From an uncultured Bacilli bacterium (lineage in GTDB: Bacteria > Bacillota_I > Bacilli_A > RF39 > UBA660): a stretch of DNA of 64,000 nucleotides. Positions 40,895-49,534 of this stretch are shown piece after piece. The stretch is taken from the NCBI GenBank assembly GCA_934098565.1, contig CAKOON010000002.1, positions 162,032-226,031 on the forward strand, read 5' to 3'. Both the position numbers and the translations under genes were made by a program. The notes beneath the pieces are model-generated. The model was not told where the DNA came from. It made no database searches and saw nothing but the letters and a program-made list of their open reading frames with translations. How positions within the stretch are numbered: the first letter of the stretch is position 1; every line of letters starts with the position of its first letter.

Positions 40895-42037
40895 ATGGAA
40901 TTAACGGTTAATGGACATAATGTGTTTTTAATAATAATAATTACTTTTTTGTGTAGTCTCATTCTCGTACCAGTGATGATGAGAGTGGCTGTTCATGTTA
41001 ATGCGATGGACTATCCGGATGGAGTTAGGAAGCTCCAGAAGAAGCCCATGCCAAGATTAGGCGGCGTTGCGATTTTCTTATCGTTTATGGTTGGCTATAT
41101 GTTGTTTGCTAGAGAAAGTACGATGATGTTATCAATCCTGATGGCTTCCTTTTTACTAGTGTTAGTAGGATTTGTTGACTCAATAAATCCAGTAAAGGCT
41201 AGATATCAGTTATTAACTCATTTTATCGCAGCTTTTACGGTTTCAGTATATGGTGGTTTAGTCTTAAATGATGTTTCGTTTTTGGGACTTAATTTTAGCT
41301 TTCCATATCCTTTAAATTACATAGTGACTATAGTATTTATTATTGCCTTTATAAATATGGTGAATTTGATTGATGGACTAGATGGTTTAGCCGGGGGTAT
41401 TTGCTCTATTTATTTTGCTACTATAGCTATAATTGGGTTTATTTTTACCCAAATGGAAGGTTTAGATGTTATATTAGCGCTTATTATGTTTGGAGCGACG
41501 ACTGGTTTTCTGGTTTATAATTTCCCACCAGCTAAAACTTATATGGGAAATTGTGGTAGTGACTTTTTAGGTTTTATTGTCGGCGTAATTGCTTTATTAG
41601 GATTTAAAGCCACAACTTTAACTAGTATAGTCATTCCGGTATTAATAATGGCTATTCCTATTTTTGATACTTTATTTGCAATTTTAAGACGGGCTATATC
41701 TCATAAAGGTATTTTTACTCCTGATCGTGAGCATTTGCATCATCAATTATTAAAACTTAAATTTTCACCTCGTACTTCGATTTTAATCATTTATGTTATC
41801 ACAATTATGTTTAGTGCAGTGTCAATTTTCTTTGTATTAGGTGACCAAAAGCTTGCTATGACTATATATGTTGTTTTAATGTTAGTCCTACTTTTCATTG
41901 TTATGAAAACGGATATTTTATTTAAACATAAAAAAACTAAAGAAAAAGAACTAAGAGAAATCAAGAAAGCGGCTTATGAAGCCCAAAAGATAATGCATGA
42001 ACGCAAAAAGAAATTAAAGATTAAGAAAAATAGGTAA
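40895..42037 (+). CDS. tagO: TagO/WecA-type undecaprenyl-phosphate sugar-1-phosphate transferase
   Basis: 380 residues, about ten TM helices. Family motifs: R-L-G-G-V-A-I near 53-60, NMVNLIDGLDGLAGG at about 153-167, a GNCGSDFLGF region at about 216-225 and the DREHLHHQLL loop at about 276-285. The usual magnesium-binding Asp-Asp pair (G-x-x-D-D) reads VGFVDSINP here, so the second Asp is Ser; in the next motif G-D-S-G-S reads GNCGS. A long basic cytoplasmic tail ends the protein. Known: the enzyme starts wall teichoic acid or other surface polymers by loading a sugar phosphate onto undecaprenyl phosphate. The changed residues may mean altered metal binding. Confidence 0.9.
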   Translation: MELTVNGHNVFLIIIITFLCSLILVPVMMRVAVHVNAMDYPDGVRKLQKKPMPRLGGVAIFLSFMVGYMLFARESTMMLSILMASFLLVLVGFVDSINPVKARYQLLTHFIAAFTVSVYGGLVLNDVSFLGLNFSFPYPLNYIVTIVFIIAFINMVNLIDGLDGLAGGICSIYFATIAIIGFIFTQMEGLDVILALIMFGATTGFLVYNFPPAKTYMGNCGSDFLGFIVGVIALLGFKATTLTSIVIPVLIMAIPIFDTLFAILRRAISHKGIFTPDREHLHHQLLKLKFSPRTSILIIYVITIMFSAVSIFFVLGDQKLAMTIYVVLMLVLLFIVMKTDILFKHKKTKEKELREIKKAAYEAQKIMHERKKKLKIKKNR

Positions 42038-42065
42038 AACTTTACTGCGAGTAGAGTTTTTTCTT
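42036..42065 (+). terminator. Terminator of the 37621-42037 gene group
   Basis: AAAACTTTACT-gcg-AGTAGAGTTTT stem (one G-T pair), followed by more T. Confidence 0.75.
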
Positions 42066-42098
42066 TTGGTCTGTGATATAATTTTAAGAGTGGTGAAT

Positions 42099-42575
42099 AT
42101 GAAGAAAAAGTTAAAAGAATTAATTCCTTATGTAGTAATTTTAGTAGTAGTGGTGTTTTTTAGAACTTACATAGCAACGCCAGTTATTGTTAATGGTCCT
42201 TCCATGCAAGAAACTTTATATACTAATGATTTACTGATTTTAAGAAAAACAAAGAAAATAAGTCGTTATGATATTGTGGTTGCTAATCATGAGGGGGATA
42301 AACTTATCAAAAGAGTAATGGGGGTTCCTGGTGATAAAGTGAAATGTGTTAGTGGTATTATTTATGTTAATAATGAAGAAGTTTCTAATTATGGTTATGG
42401 GTCGTCATTTGATTTTCCACAAGTCATTTTAGGTTCCGATGAATATTTTTTGATTGGCGATAATAGAGAAGATTCATTGGATAGTAGATATTTTGGACCG
42501 GTTAAAGCTGCAAGCATAAGTGGTGTTGCTGATTTTCGGATTTATCCTTTCAATAAAATTGGTAAATTAAATTAG
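42099..42575 (+). CDS. lepB: Signal peptidase I
   Basis: 158 residues from ATG at 42099 (GTGGTG four bases upstream; an upstream in-frame start at 42066 would add an unlikely extension). One N-terminal TM helix lies at about 9-26. The Ser nucleophile box is NGPSMQETL and the Lys general base lies in DKLIKRVMGVPGD. GDNREDSLDSRYFGPV is the family's last box. Known: removes signal peptides of exported proteins on the outer face of the membrane. A TATAAT box lies 22 bases upstream. Confidence 0.95.
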   Translation: MKKKLKELIPYVVILVVVVFFRTYIATPVIVNGPSMQETLYTNDLLILRKTKKISRYDIVVANHEGDKLIKRVMGVPGDKVKCVSGIIYVNNEEVSNYGYGSSFDFPQVILGSDEYFLIGDNREDSLDSRYFGPVKAASISGVADFRIYPFNKIGKLN

Positions 42576-42590
42576 TGAGGGGAAATTGTA

Positions 42591-43643
42591 GTGATAGATA
42601 AAATATTAGAATTAGCAAAGAAGAAGACAAATTCAGAAGAAGTTAGAGCTTTCGAAGAAGAGTTAATGTCTTTAGATAATCCACGTTATTATTTTTTAGC
42701 TAGTTATTATGTTAAGGGATTAGACATTAAAAAATTAAGTGAAAAGATGTTAGCCACTAATGATAAGAGGTATATTCAGTTTTATTTTCGACAAGTAGAT
42801 AATATTGATTTAGAAAAATTTTTCATAAAGATTCTTGCTTTTAAAGACGCCAAAATTATTTTTTATTCTTTGTATGACAGAAAAAATTTAGATGATATTT
42901 TCTTTATCAGAGGGATAGAAAGCTTAAGGTCACTTGATAATAATCATTATTTAGGACTTACTTTTTATTATTATTTTAATGTCTTAAAAAGATTTAATTC
43001 TGTTATTTTTAGTTATTTAAAAGAGGTAATACCACAAGTTACCGAAGATAATTACGTAGAGATTTTAGAAAGATATCGTAACCAAACTAAAGAAAAAATT
43101 AGCGTTCACGATGAAGAATGCCCTAATAGATATATTGGTCATAATGGGACAATTCCCGATATGATAGTTTGTCATATAAGCTTTGATTATGGTCGGATTA
43201 TAAGTCTTTTCTATGACGAAAAAACAGAAGTTAGCAGTCATTTTGCAGTAAGTAGAGATGGAAAGTATCAACAATTTGTTTCTTTAGATAATAGTAGCTG
43301 GGCTAATGGGACTTCTTTTAAAGATACGAGTGATGTCTATAATGCTTTTGCTAGAAGTTCTATTGTTAAATCGAGAAATATGAATGCTAATTACTATACT
43401 TTTACGATTGAACATGAGTCTATGGATGGTAGTTTAACTAAGGTTCAATATCAAACTTCTTTGAAGTTAATGTGTCAGATTATTGATTATGTTAAGGAAA
43501 CTTATGGTGTTGATTTTCCCATTGATAACGACCACATTGTTGGGCATATGGATATAAATCCGGTAGTACGTGTAAGTTGCCCTGGCGAGAAATTTCCTCT
43601 TGAAGAATTCATTTTGGATTTAAGAAGAATTTATAAAAGATAA
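42591..43643 (+). CDS. N-acetylmuramoyl-L-alanine amidase (Amidase_2) with helical N-terminal domain
   Basis: 350 residues, GTG start with GAGGGG upstream. Residues about 1-165 are an all-helical domain that I do not recognise. The Amidase_2 domain (about 180-345) shows VCHIS, SSHFAVSRDGKYQQFV, the His/Glu pair in FTIEHES, and VGHMDINPVVRVSCPGEKFP, which carries the last zinc ligand. No signal peptide is visible, which is odd for a wall hydrolase: it may act inside on recycled fragments, leave by a non-classical route, or be held by its N-terminal domain. It follows lepB by 15 bases. Confidence 0.88.
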   Translation: MIDKILELAKKKTNSEEVRAFEEELMSLDNPRYYFLASYYVKGLDIKKLSEKMLATNDKRYIQFYFRQVDNIDLEKFFIKILAFKDAKIIFYSLYDRKNLDDIFFIRGIESLRSLDNNHYLGLTFYYYFNVLKRFNSVIFSYLKEVIPQVTEDNYVEILERYRNQTKEKISVHDEECPNRYIGHNGTIPDMIVCHISFDYGRIISLFYDEKTEVSSHFAVSRDGKYQQFVSLDNSSWANGTSFKDTSDVYNAFARSSIVKSRNMNANYYTFTIEHESMDGSLTKVQYQTSLKLMCQIIDYVKETYGVDFPIDNDHIVGHMDINPVVRVSCPGEKFPLEEFILDLRRIYKR

Positions 43644-43682
43644 GAACCATCTGGTCTTCTCGGGACTAAATGGTTCTTTTAC
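43642..43682 (+). terminator. Terminator of lepB-amidase unit
   Basis: AAGAACCAT / ATGGTTCTT outer stem with an inner TGGTC / GACTA stem, followed by T-rich sequence. Confidence 0.8.
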
Positions 43683-43902
43683 TTTGTTTTCTCTGAATTA
43701 AAATATATATAAATCCTCTAAATTTTTTGCTTCCATTAAAAGAAGCGATAAATGGTAAACTATGAGTTGGGAGTAAGAATGTATATAGTAAAAAGAAAAT
43801 TTTAAATGCTTTTTAATTTTTTAAAAATTATCAGAGAAAACAAGGATAGGGCTTAAAAAAGATATTTTAATTTAACTTACTAAGTGTGTAAGACCCTAAA
43901 AG

Positions 43903-44403
43903 TTAAAACTCGAATTCAATAGAATTTAATTTCGAAATTTCAAACTCAGTGGCTTCAATTTCTTGAGTTATTTTTTCAATTCTTTTCTCAATTTCTTTAA
44001 CATCGTAGTTTAAGTTACGACATTCAAAGTAAGAGTTATTAACTTCGGTAATACGTTGTTTCGTTGACCTATTATTAACAATAGAATTATAAAAATTTTT
44101 AAGCTTACGTAAATAATTATTATCGGATATAGCTTGTTGAATGGTGCGGCCATCTTTTAAGTTTAAAGAATTATTCTTTTCAAATTGAAATTTCTTAAGT
44201 TTAGTAAGAAGTTCATAAGAGTTTTCAATTGCTCTTAGTTCTTTATCTAAGTCAGCTTTATAGTCTTCCAAGACTGTTTCAGTACCATCTAATTCCTTAA
44301 TAGAAGTACTAAAGAGGTGCTCACGAATATTAGTCATTAAGGCATTAAAGTTGGTTTCTTCCTCATTTATTTTACTCATTAGAGTAGTCAGATTTAGTTT
44401 CAT
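43903..44403 (-). CDS. DIP1984-family coiled-coil protein
   Basis: 166 residues, almost entirely helical. The start MKLNLTTLMSKINEEE, the central LKDGRTIQQAISDNNYLRK (family form x-L-x-D-G-R-T-L-x-x-h-I-x-x-R-D-x-L-R) and the closing E-F-E-x-S-K-L-N-x-I-E-F-E-F follow DIP1984 proteins, whose role is unknown. AAAGGAA lies a few bases upstream of the ATG. It stands alone on the minus strand, flanked by non-coding stretches. Confidence 0.8.
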   Translation of the reverse strand: MKLNLTTLMSKINEEETNFNALMTNIREHLFSTSIKELDGTETVLEDYKADLDKELRAIENSYELLTKLKKFQFEKNNSLNLKDGRTIQQAISDNNYLRKLKNFYNSIVNNRSTKQRITEVNNSYFECRNLNYDVKEIEKRIEKITQEIEATEFEISKLNSIEFEF

Positions 44404-44511
44404 ATATAATCATTCCTTTCAATTCGTATTAACTATATCATAAAAAAAATCAAAAGTGGTCGCATAAAAAGCGACAATTGCATTTTTTATTGATTTTTTG
44501 ATTTTAGGATA

Positions 44512-44536
44512 TAAAAAAAGCCACTAAAGAGTGGCA
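44512..44536 (-). terminator. Terminator of the HTH-like gene
   Basis: Minus strand GCCAC-tcttta-GTGGC stem plus seven T, overlapping the last codons of the gene. Confidence 0.75.
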
Positions 44537-44895
44537 GCGCAGTAATTATATAGGTAATTATTAACCCTTTTAGGATCATAAATCTTATTGTCAAGGCAAT
44601 AAGCAATAATAGTATCGAAGTTGCTACCACCTAAGTAGTAGCCGGCACTATTAAGAAGATTATTAAAGTCCAAACGGTCTAAATTAAGAGCGAGTCCTAA
44701 TTTAATGACGTTTTTCTTTTTAGGAATATAATCTTCTTGACACCTAATTTTTGAAAATAATTTTCTATCTAATTCTGCAGATTTGTAGACTTCTGTTTCG
44801 TCAAGTTTCTTTTTAGCTATTAAGTCAAAGAGAAGCTGATGAAAACTTAAAGTCCTTTTTTTGCTTAGATAAGCCATTAACTTTGCATCATCCAT
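44524..44895 (-). CDS. Small HTH-like (XRE-type) DNA- or RNA-binding protein
   Basis: 123 residues, all helical. The pattern L-D-E-T-E-V-Y-K-S-A-E-L-D-R-K-L-F-S-K-I, then a Y-I-P-K-K-x-N-V-I-K-L-G-L-A-L stretch, resembles a two-part helix-turn-helix found in many Bacillota proteins of this length, often annotated as XRE-like. It ends CAATL. AGGAGG lies 7 bases upstream of the ATG. It has its own terminator; upstream DNA (44896-45153) shows no gene. No target can be predicted. Confidence 0.7.
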   Translation of the reverse strand: MDDAKLMAYLSKKRTLSFHQLLFDLIAKKKLDETEVYKSAELDRKLFSKIRCQEDYIPKKKNVIKLGLALNLDRLDFNNLLNSAGYYLGGSNFDTIIAYCLDNKIYDPKRVNNYLYNYCAATL

Positions 44896-45153
44896 GAATG
44901 ATACCTCCTATATAACCTTTGGGCTCATCTAAGCACTAAGAATATAGCAAATTCTTTTTAAAAATTCAAGAAAAAGGAGAAATTATTTGAAAAATATATT
45001 TGTCTTAGAAAAATTACTTAATAGTTATCTTTTGAAATATCTCGTTTCTATATAACATTGATATGAAATTTTGACTATTAAAAATTCAAGAGTCAATGTG
45101 AATAAGATAGATTAGTATTTATAATTTAAAATTGTTATAAGACAAATTAATTC

Positions 45154-45181
45154 AAAAAAAGAAGAACCAAGTCAGTTCTTC
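45154..45181 (-). terminator. Terminator of the lipoprotein operon
   Basis: Minus strand GAAGAAC-tgacttg-GTTCTTC stem followed by seven T. The 258 bases beyond it, up to 44895, are AT-rich with no gene that I can support. Confidence 0.8.
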
Positions 45182-45186
45182 AAAGT

Positions 45187-45681
45187 TTATTTAATATAGA
45201 AATAGTAAGAATTACCATCGGTATTAGTTTCATAAACTTCCCCATAGTAAATAGCAAAAGGTTTTTTCATGTTATTTTTTAGGTCGTAAGAAATATTGAT
45301 TTCTTTGGCCTCATTAATATCAAAAGTATATTTTTGCGTTTCATCTAAAGAATAAGTGTAAGATGATTGCTCTTTATCTAAATTCCACATTAGAGGAAAA
45401 TCTTTATTAGTCAATGCCTTTTTACTATCAGTGGTATTTTTGATTTTTAAAGTTATACTTAATTTATTATCTTCTTCTTTATAACTTTCAATTGTAATAT
45501 CGAAGTCAGTAGTATGGGCAGTATCCCCAACATATAATCCCATAAAACCACTATTGGAGTCTTTATTGGTAATAAGATTTTTAGTTTTCCAGGCTGGATA
45601 GTTAGTGCTTTGGAAGGGAAGAGAGCAACCACTTAAGAGAATGATACTGATTATAACGAGAATACTTTTAATTTTTTTCAT
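45187..45681 (-). CDS. Lipoprotein with DUF4352-like immunoglobulin-type domain
   Basis: 164 residues. Lipoprotein signal MKKIKSILVIISIILLSGCS with the acylated Cys at 19. The mature part (about 45-160) contains GLYVGDTAHTTDFDITIESY and LSITLKIKNTTDSKKAL, the telokin-like pattern seen in DUF4352 or DUF5067 lipoproteins of Bacillota. Its ATG overlaps the stop of the gene upstream by one base. Anchored on the outer membrane face; function unknown. Confidence 0.78.
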   Translation of the reverse strand: MKKIKSILVIISIILLSGCSLPFQSTNYPAWKTKNLITNKDSNSGFMGLYVGDTAHTTDFDITIESYKEEDNKLSITLKIKNTTDSKKALTNKDFPLMWNLDKEQSSYTYSLDETQKYTFDINEAKEINISYDLKNNMKKPFAIYYGEVYETNTDGNSYYFYIK

Positions 45682-46601
45682 TATTTATCACCAATCTTTC
45701 TAATTTCATAAGTATTAGCATTTTGTCTTTGGAGACTATATGAAGTGAAGACACCAATTATTGATAGTAAATATCCGGTTAGAAGGCCATTGTTAAAGAG
45801 CTTATGAAATTCTGTAATGGTATTTAAGTAATAAGGAATAGCCTTGTAGGCATCTATTAACTTGATGGCATAGTCGACTTTATAAAGGTTGTAAATGTAG
45901 ATAGCACAATTGATTTCATGAACAACTAAAACCATGAAAAGACCAATAAAACTAGAAATAATGATACCTGGTAGTTTAATATTATGAGCAAATTTTTTAT
46001 AAAAAACAGCTGATCCCATGGTAATAGCAATGCCGGCAATTCCTGGTTCAATACCAATAAAACCAAATAAAATCCATAAGATAATACCAGGAATAGTACC
46101 TAGGATAGCCCCGATGGTACCAAGAAGGATATTTTCCTTTGATTTATTATATTTTTCTTTTTTGTAGTTAGCAGACTTTTGAATAATTTTATAACAATCA
46201 TTACAGTAAAAGCTAATTTCAGAGTCATTATCAACAAGATAGGTTTTTTTGGCTTCTTTACAGTGGCGGCATACTTCTTCGGCTTTGCCTTGTTCTAAGT
46301 AAGTGCCAACGATGTCAAGAAGCGGGTTAATCATTTCCGGTAAATATTTTTTATTAGTAACCGAGCCGACTATATTGAGATTTTTGTTGTTATAGCTAAC
46401 AATGGCGTCTTTAACTTCTTTTTTGATGTTATTGGTTAATTTAGTGATATTGTTATTCATATCAACACTAAAACTTAGGGTGTAAACGCTTGATTGATTA
46501 TCATATTTAATAAGAAAATGATAACTTTTTATATTGCCAGCAAAAATGTTACTGCCACAATAGATGGTATTAGTTCTGATTTTTTTTGCTATTTTCTTCA
46601 T
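45681..46601 (-). CDS. Zinc-ribbon multi-TM membrane protein, hypothetical
   Basis: 306 residues from ATG at 46601, chosen because AAGGA lies about 8 bases upstream. It overlaps the previous gene by 32 bases. A soluble N-terminal part (about 20-110) precedes a zinc-ribbon C-x2-C...C-x2-C (CRHCKEA...FYCNDCYK, about 125-150), then four hydrophobic segments (about 168-192, 195-215, 220-240, 275-292). The family is not recognised. The lipoprotein gene follows at once, so the two may work together at the membrane. Confidence 0.72.
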   Translation of the reverse strand: MKKIAKKIRTNTIYCGSNIFAGNIKSYHFLIKYDNQSSVYTLSFSVDMNNNITKLTNNIKKEVKDAIVSYNNKNLNIVGSVTNKKYLPEMINPLLDIVGTYLEQGKAEEVCRHCKEAKKTYLVDNDSEISFYCNDCYKIIQKSANYKKEKYNKSKENILLGTIGAILGTIPGIILWILFGFIGIEPGIAGIAITMGSAVFYKKFAHNIKLPGIIISSFIGLFMVLVVHEINCAIYIYNLYKVDYAIKLIDAYKAIPYYLNTITEFHKLFNNGLLTGYLLSIIGVFTSYSLQRQNANTYEIRKIGDK

Positions 46602-47166
46602 TTTTATCTTCCTTTTCTTTTTTCTTGGTATATTTTTCATAGGTTGCTTTTAAATATTCTTTATTGATGGTGTATTTTTCACCTTGGGCTCCTAAAGTCT
46701 CAAAGACTTCAGTAATAAAGCTTTGAATTTTTCGGTTGACCATCGAGGTATCACGGACTTTATTCCAATAATAGTAGGGCGACATATCGGTGTATTTTTT
46801 GTCTTGATACGTTTTGGAGGCTGCTATCATATCACAAATCATTTCAACGGTGTATTTATAAGGAATAACGGGGGCTTTTAAAGGAGCAGCGTAATCAAAC
46901 CAATATTCGTGATGGTGTTTATTACGACCTTTGTGATGAAGCCAGGCTTTAGAATATCCTTGGTCTTTTTTGGCGTTAATGATAGGGGAATACTTTCCTT
47001 TGGCATAGTATTTAACGCCTTCAAAAAATTCCGTCGGACTATATTTTGATAAATCGTGAAGCAATCCCTGTAAGGGTATCCCAGCTTTGGTGCAAAGAAT
47101 AAATACTTTAAGTCGATGTTTATTAATTGTATGTAAATGACCAAAGAAATATAAGATATAGCGCAT
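46570..47166 (-). CDS. DUF5662-family protein
   Basis: 198 residues from ATG at 47166 (AAAGGA upstream; a longer in-frame start at 47241 lacks one). Characteristic conserved His/Asp pattern: GHLHTINKHR near the start, GLLHDLSKYSPTEF at about 34-47, HHKGRNKHHHEYWF at about 71-84 and MICDMIAASKTYQ at about 108-120. This arrangement of His and Asp resembles HD-type metal sites; the family's activity is unknown. The C-terminal 25 residues are Lys/Glu/Asn repeats. Confidence 0.82.
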   Translation of the reverse strand: MRYILYFFGHLHTINKHRLKVFILCTKAGIPLQGLLHDLSKYSPTEFFEGVKYYAKGKYSPIINAKKDQGYSKAWLHHKGRNKHHHEYWFDYAAPLKAPVIPYKYTVEMICDMIAASKTYQDKKYTDMSPYYYWNKVRDTSMVNRKIQSFITEVFETLGAQGEKYTINKEYLKATYEKYTKKKEKEDKNEENSKKNQN

Positions 47167-47377
47167 AGTATTATTCCTTTCAACAACCTTATTATAGCAT
47201 TTCTCTTTGGATGTGTAAATTAAAGGACTAAAATTTATCAAAATAAGAAATTTATCTTAAGAATTACTTTATTTTTTAGACTATTTTTATTTGGATGTAT
47301 AAATTCACACAAATTTCATATACTAAAAAAGAAAATATAGTATAATAAGATTATATTAATAGAAAAGAGGATATGTA

Positions 47378-47782
47378 ATGAAAAAGAAAACTGTTGCTAC
47401 TTTAGTTGGTGGCATGGCCGCTGGTGCGGCTTTAGGAGTTCTACTTGCTCCAAAATCTGGTAAAGAAACTAGAGATGATTTAAAGAAAGCTTTTGATGAT
47501 TTTATGAAGAAAGTTAAAGATATTGATAGTGATGATGTCAAGAAGTATGTAGATAAAAATATCAAGAAAATAAAAAAAGAACTAGATGACTTAAGTATGG
47601 AAAAAGTCGGTAAGATTGCCAAGAAGAAAGCTAAAGAAATTGAAAAATCAATGAGTGATTTAGTAGACTATGTTAAAGAAAAAGGCACTCCAGTTTTAGA
47701 AGATGCTGTTGAGACTTTAAGATTAAAAGCTATCGAAGTAACTAATTCGGTTATTAATAAATTAGAGAAAAAAGAAGACTAG
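47378..47782 (+). CDS. YtxH-domain protein
   Basis: 134 residues. The N-terminus MKKKTVATLVGGMAAGAALGVLLAPKSGKETRDDLKK contains the YtxH hallmark G-x-x-x-G-A-x-x-G-L-L-x-A-P-K-S-G-K-E-T-R (given here as a pattern), i.e. one glycine-rich membrane segment followed by a basic amphipathic helix. The rest (about 35-130) is a long Lys/Asp/Glu helix. AAGAGGA precedes the ATG. YtxH proteins are stress-linked, membrane-associated proteins of unclear role. Own terminator. Confidence 0.88.
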   Translation: MKKKTVATLVGGMAAGAALGVLLAPKSGKETRDDLKKAFDDFMKKVKDIDSDDVKKYVDKNIKKIKKELDDLSMEKVGKIAKKKAKEIEKSMSDLVDYVKEKGTPVLEDAVETLRLKAIEVTNSVINKLEKKED

Positions 47783-47801
47783 GACTGACCTAGTTTTTTT
47801 A
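47778..47801 (+). terminator. Terminator of the ytxH-like gene
   Basis: ACTAGG-actga-CCTAGT stem overlapping the stop codon, followed by T. Confidence 0.75.
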
Positions 47802-48284
47802 ATGGAAGAAGGGGTAGTTTAAGGGATTTAGAGTAAAAATTATCATAAAGAGAAGAATTAAGAAGATATATAACTTATAGAAATTAGTTTTTCTAGCGTA
47901 TTTATAATAATGATTACTTACTTTTAGACCAATTAGAATACTTAAGAAGAATAAGAAGATGTCAAAGACTATACTTTCAATATTAAAGCCATATCTCATT
48001 GAATAGTAAATAAGAATCATACTGGAAATACTAGTAACTAAGTCGATAATAAGACTACTAAAGAATTTATCTTTCTTTAAGATTAGTTGATTCTGGTAGT
48101 AGAAAAGACTATAGAAGATGATAGTAGGTATAATGAAGAGTTTAGTATGAGAGAAAATAGATTCATTAGTGGGACTTATTAAACCGATAAAGAAATTTTC
48201 ATTAGACCATGCATAGATAAAATGAAATAAACTCCCTAGGATAAAAATAAACAAAAGATGATAAAGATTATATTTCTTAGACAT
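47799..48284 (-). CDS. DUF6512-family membrane protein
   Basis: 161 residues with five TM helices. The conserved family start is GSLFHFIYAWS followed by FFIGLISPTNESIFSHTKL (about 18-50), where the NESxxxHxKL stretch is typical of DUF6512. AGGAGG lies 6 bases before the ATG. Convergent with the ytxH-like gene, whose terminator abuts it. Function unknown. Confidence 0.82.
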   Translation of the reverse strand: MSKKYNLYHLLFIFILGSLFHFIYAWSNENFFIGLISPTNESIFSHTKLFIIPTIIFYSLFYYQNQLILKKDKFFSSLIIDLVTSISSMILIYYSMRYGFNIESIVFDIFLFFLSILIGLKVSNHYYKYARKTNFYKLYIFLILLFMIIFTLNPLNYPFFH

Positions 48285-48330
48285 AGAAGCCTCCTAATAA
48301 AGAGTATGTCTAAAAAGAAGAAATAGTCTT

Positions 48331-48358
48331 AAAAAAACTTCCTGATTAGAGGAAGTTT
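48331..48358 (-). terminator. Terminator of rubrerythrin gene
   Basis: Minus strand AACTTCCT-ctaatc-AGGAAGTT stem followed by T run. Confidence 0.8.
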
Positions 48359-48366
48359 CATATTTA

Positions 48367-48906
48367 CTAGTAATTTTCTTTTTTGATTTCAAAGAAACTT
48401 TGAGGATGATTGCAAACTGGGCATACTTCGGGAGCATATTTACCAATAACGATATGACCGCAGTTACGGCATTGCCATATTCTATCATCATCTTTAGAGA
48501 ATACTACGCCGCCCTCAATGTTTTCAATAAGCTTACGGTATCTTTCTTCATGATGACGTTCAATTTCGGCCACAGCTTCGAATTTTTTAGCTAATTCTAA
48601 GAAGCCTTCTTCACGTGCTGTTTTTGCAAATTCTTGGTACATGTCAGTCCATTCATAGTTTTCGCCGTTAGCGGCGTCATTTAGGTTTTCTAATGTACTA
48701 GGAATTTTACCGTCATGTAATTCTTTGAACCACATTTTAGCATGTTCTTTTTCATTATTAGCAGTTTCTTCAAAGATTTCAGCGTATTGTTCATAACCAT
48801 CTTTACGAGCTTTAGAAGCATAGAATGTATATTTATTTCTTGCTTGCGATTCACCGGCAAAGGCTGTTAATAAATTTTTTTCGGTTTGACTACCTTTTAA
48901 TTCCAT
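48367..48906 (-). CDS. rbr: Rubrerythrin
   Basis: 179 residues from ATG at 48906 (AAAGGAG nine bases upstream; an upstream in-frame start at 48930 would overlap that site). The ferritin-like four-helix domain carries the di-iron ligands in [46 protein letters not shown]. The C-terminal rubredoxin-type FeS4 centre is WQCRNCGH...[12 protein letters not shown]. Known: reduces hydrogen peroxide in anaerobes, taking electrons from rubredoxin or ferredoxin. It fits an anaerobic lifestyle, and a ferredoxin gene lies upstream. Confidence 0.96.
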   Translation of the reverse strand: MELKGSQTEKNLLTAFAGESQARNKYTFYASKARKDGYEQYAEIFEETANNEKEHAKMWFKELHDGKIPSTLENLNDAANGENYEWTDMYQEFAKTAREEGFLELAKKFEAVAEIERHHEERYRKLIENIEGGVVFSKDDDRIWQCRNCGHIVIGKYAPEVCPVCNHPQSFFEIKKENY

Positions 48907-49121
48907 ATTATTAATTAACTCCTTTCTCAAAACCTTTTGGTTTCTTTACTTAGTATAACAAAGTAAGAGAAAAATGCAAGCATATTTAGTGAAAAAAACT
49001 AATCAAAAGACTTGTAATTTTCTTTAGAATAGTGTACCTTATATATCTATAAAAGATAATAAGTCTTAATACTTATTTTCATTATTTATATAGGGTTTAA
49101 AATGACTAAATTGGAAATTTC

Positions 49122-49156
49122 AAAAAACCTATCTTCGTTAAAGAAAATAGGTTTTG
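49122..49156 (-). terminator. Terminator of ferredoxin gene
   Basis: Minus strand AAAACCTAT / ATAGGTTTT stem with a 14-base loop, ending in T. Confidence 0.75.
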
Positions 49157-49166
49157 GTTAGAAAAT

Positions 49167-49433
49167 TTAAGCAGCAGCTTCCATTTCTTCTTCTTCACTG
49201 GCGTTGTTAAAGCTAATAGTATTATCTTTAGCAATGTCGTTATCAGCTTCTGCAAGTTTAATAGCACTTACTGGACAACTGTCAACCATGTTTTTAAGAT
49301 TATCACTTTCTAAGTTTTCTTGACTTATTACTTCTGATAGGCCATTATCATTAATGGTAAAATGTTCAGGGTCCGAAGCAGCACACATTCCACAACCGAT
49401 GCATACACTATCATCAACTATTAATTTTTTCAT
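49167..49433 (-). CDS. fer: Single-cluster ferredoxin
   Basis: 88 residues. Cluster ligands C-I-G-C-G-M-C at about 11-17 and C in SCPVSAI at about 53, the pattern of one [4Fe-4S] (Bacillus-type) ferredoxin. An acidic C-terminal tail ends EEEEMEAAA. AGGAGG precedes the ATG. Known: a low-potential electron carrier; it could supply the rubrerythrin system. Confidence 0.93.
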   Translation of the reverse strand: MKKLIVDDSVCIGCGMCAASDPEHFTINDNGLSEVISQENLESDNLKNMVDSCPVSAIKLAEADNDIAKDNTISFNNASEEEEMEAAA

Positions 49434-49534
49434 AAATATCCTCCTAAGTAATTATAGCAAAATCTAGAAAAAAGTAAATTAGTAATACCAAAAATTTACA
49501 AATTATGCTATCATGTTAGTGATAGAGGTATGAT

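Noticed and set aside
46878..47186. Alternative minus-strand frame inside the DUF5662 gene
   Set aside because: It overlaps fully with a gene that has conserved family motifs and a proper ribosome site.
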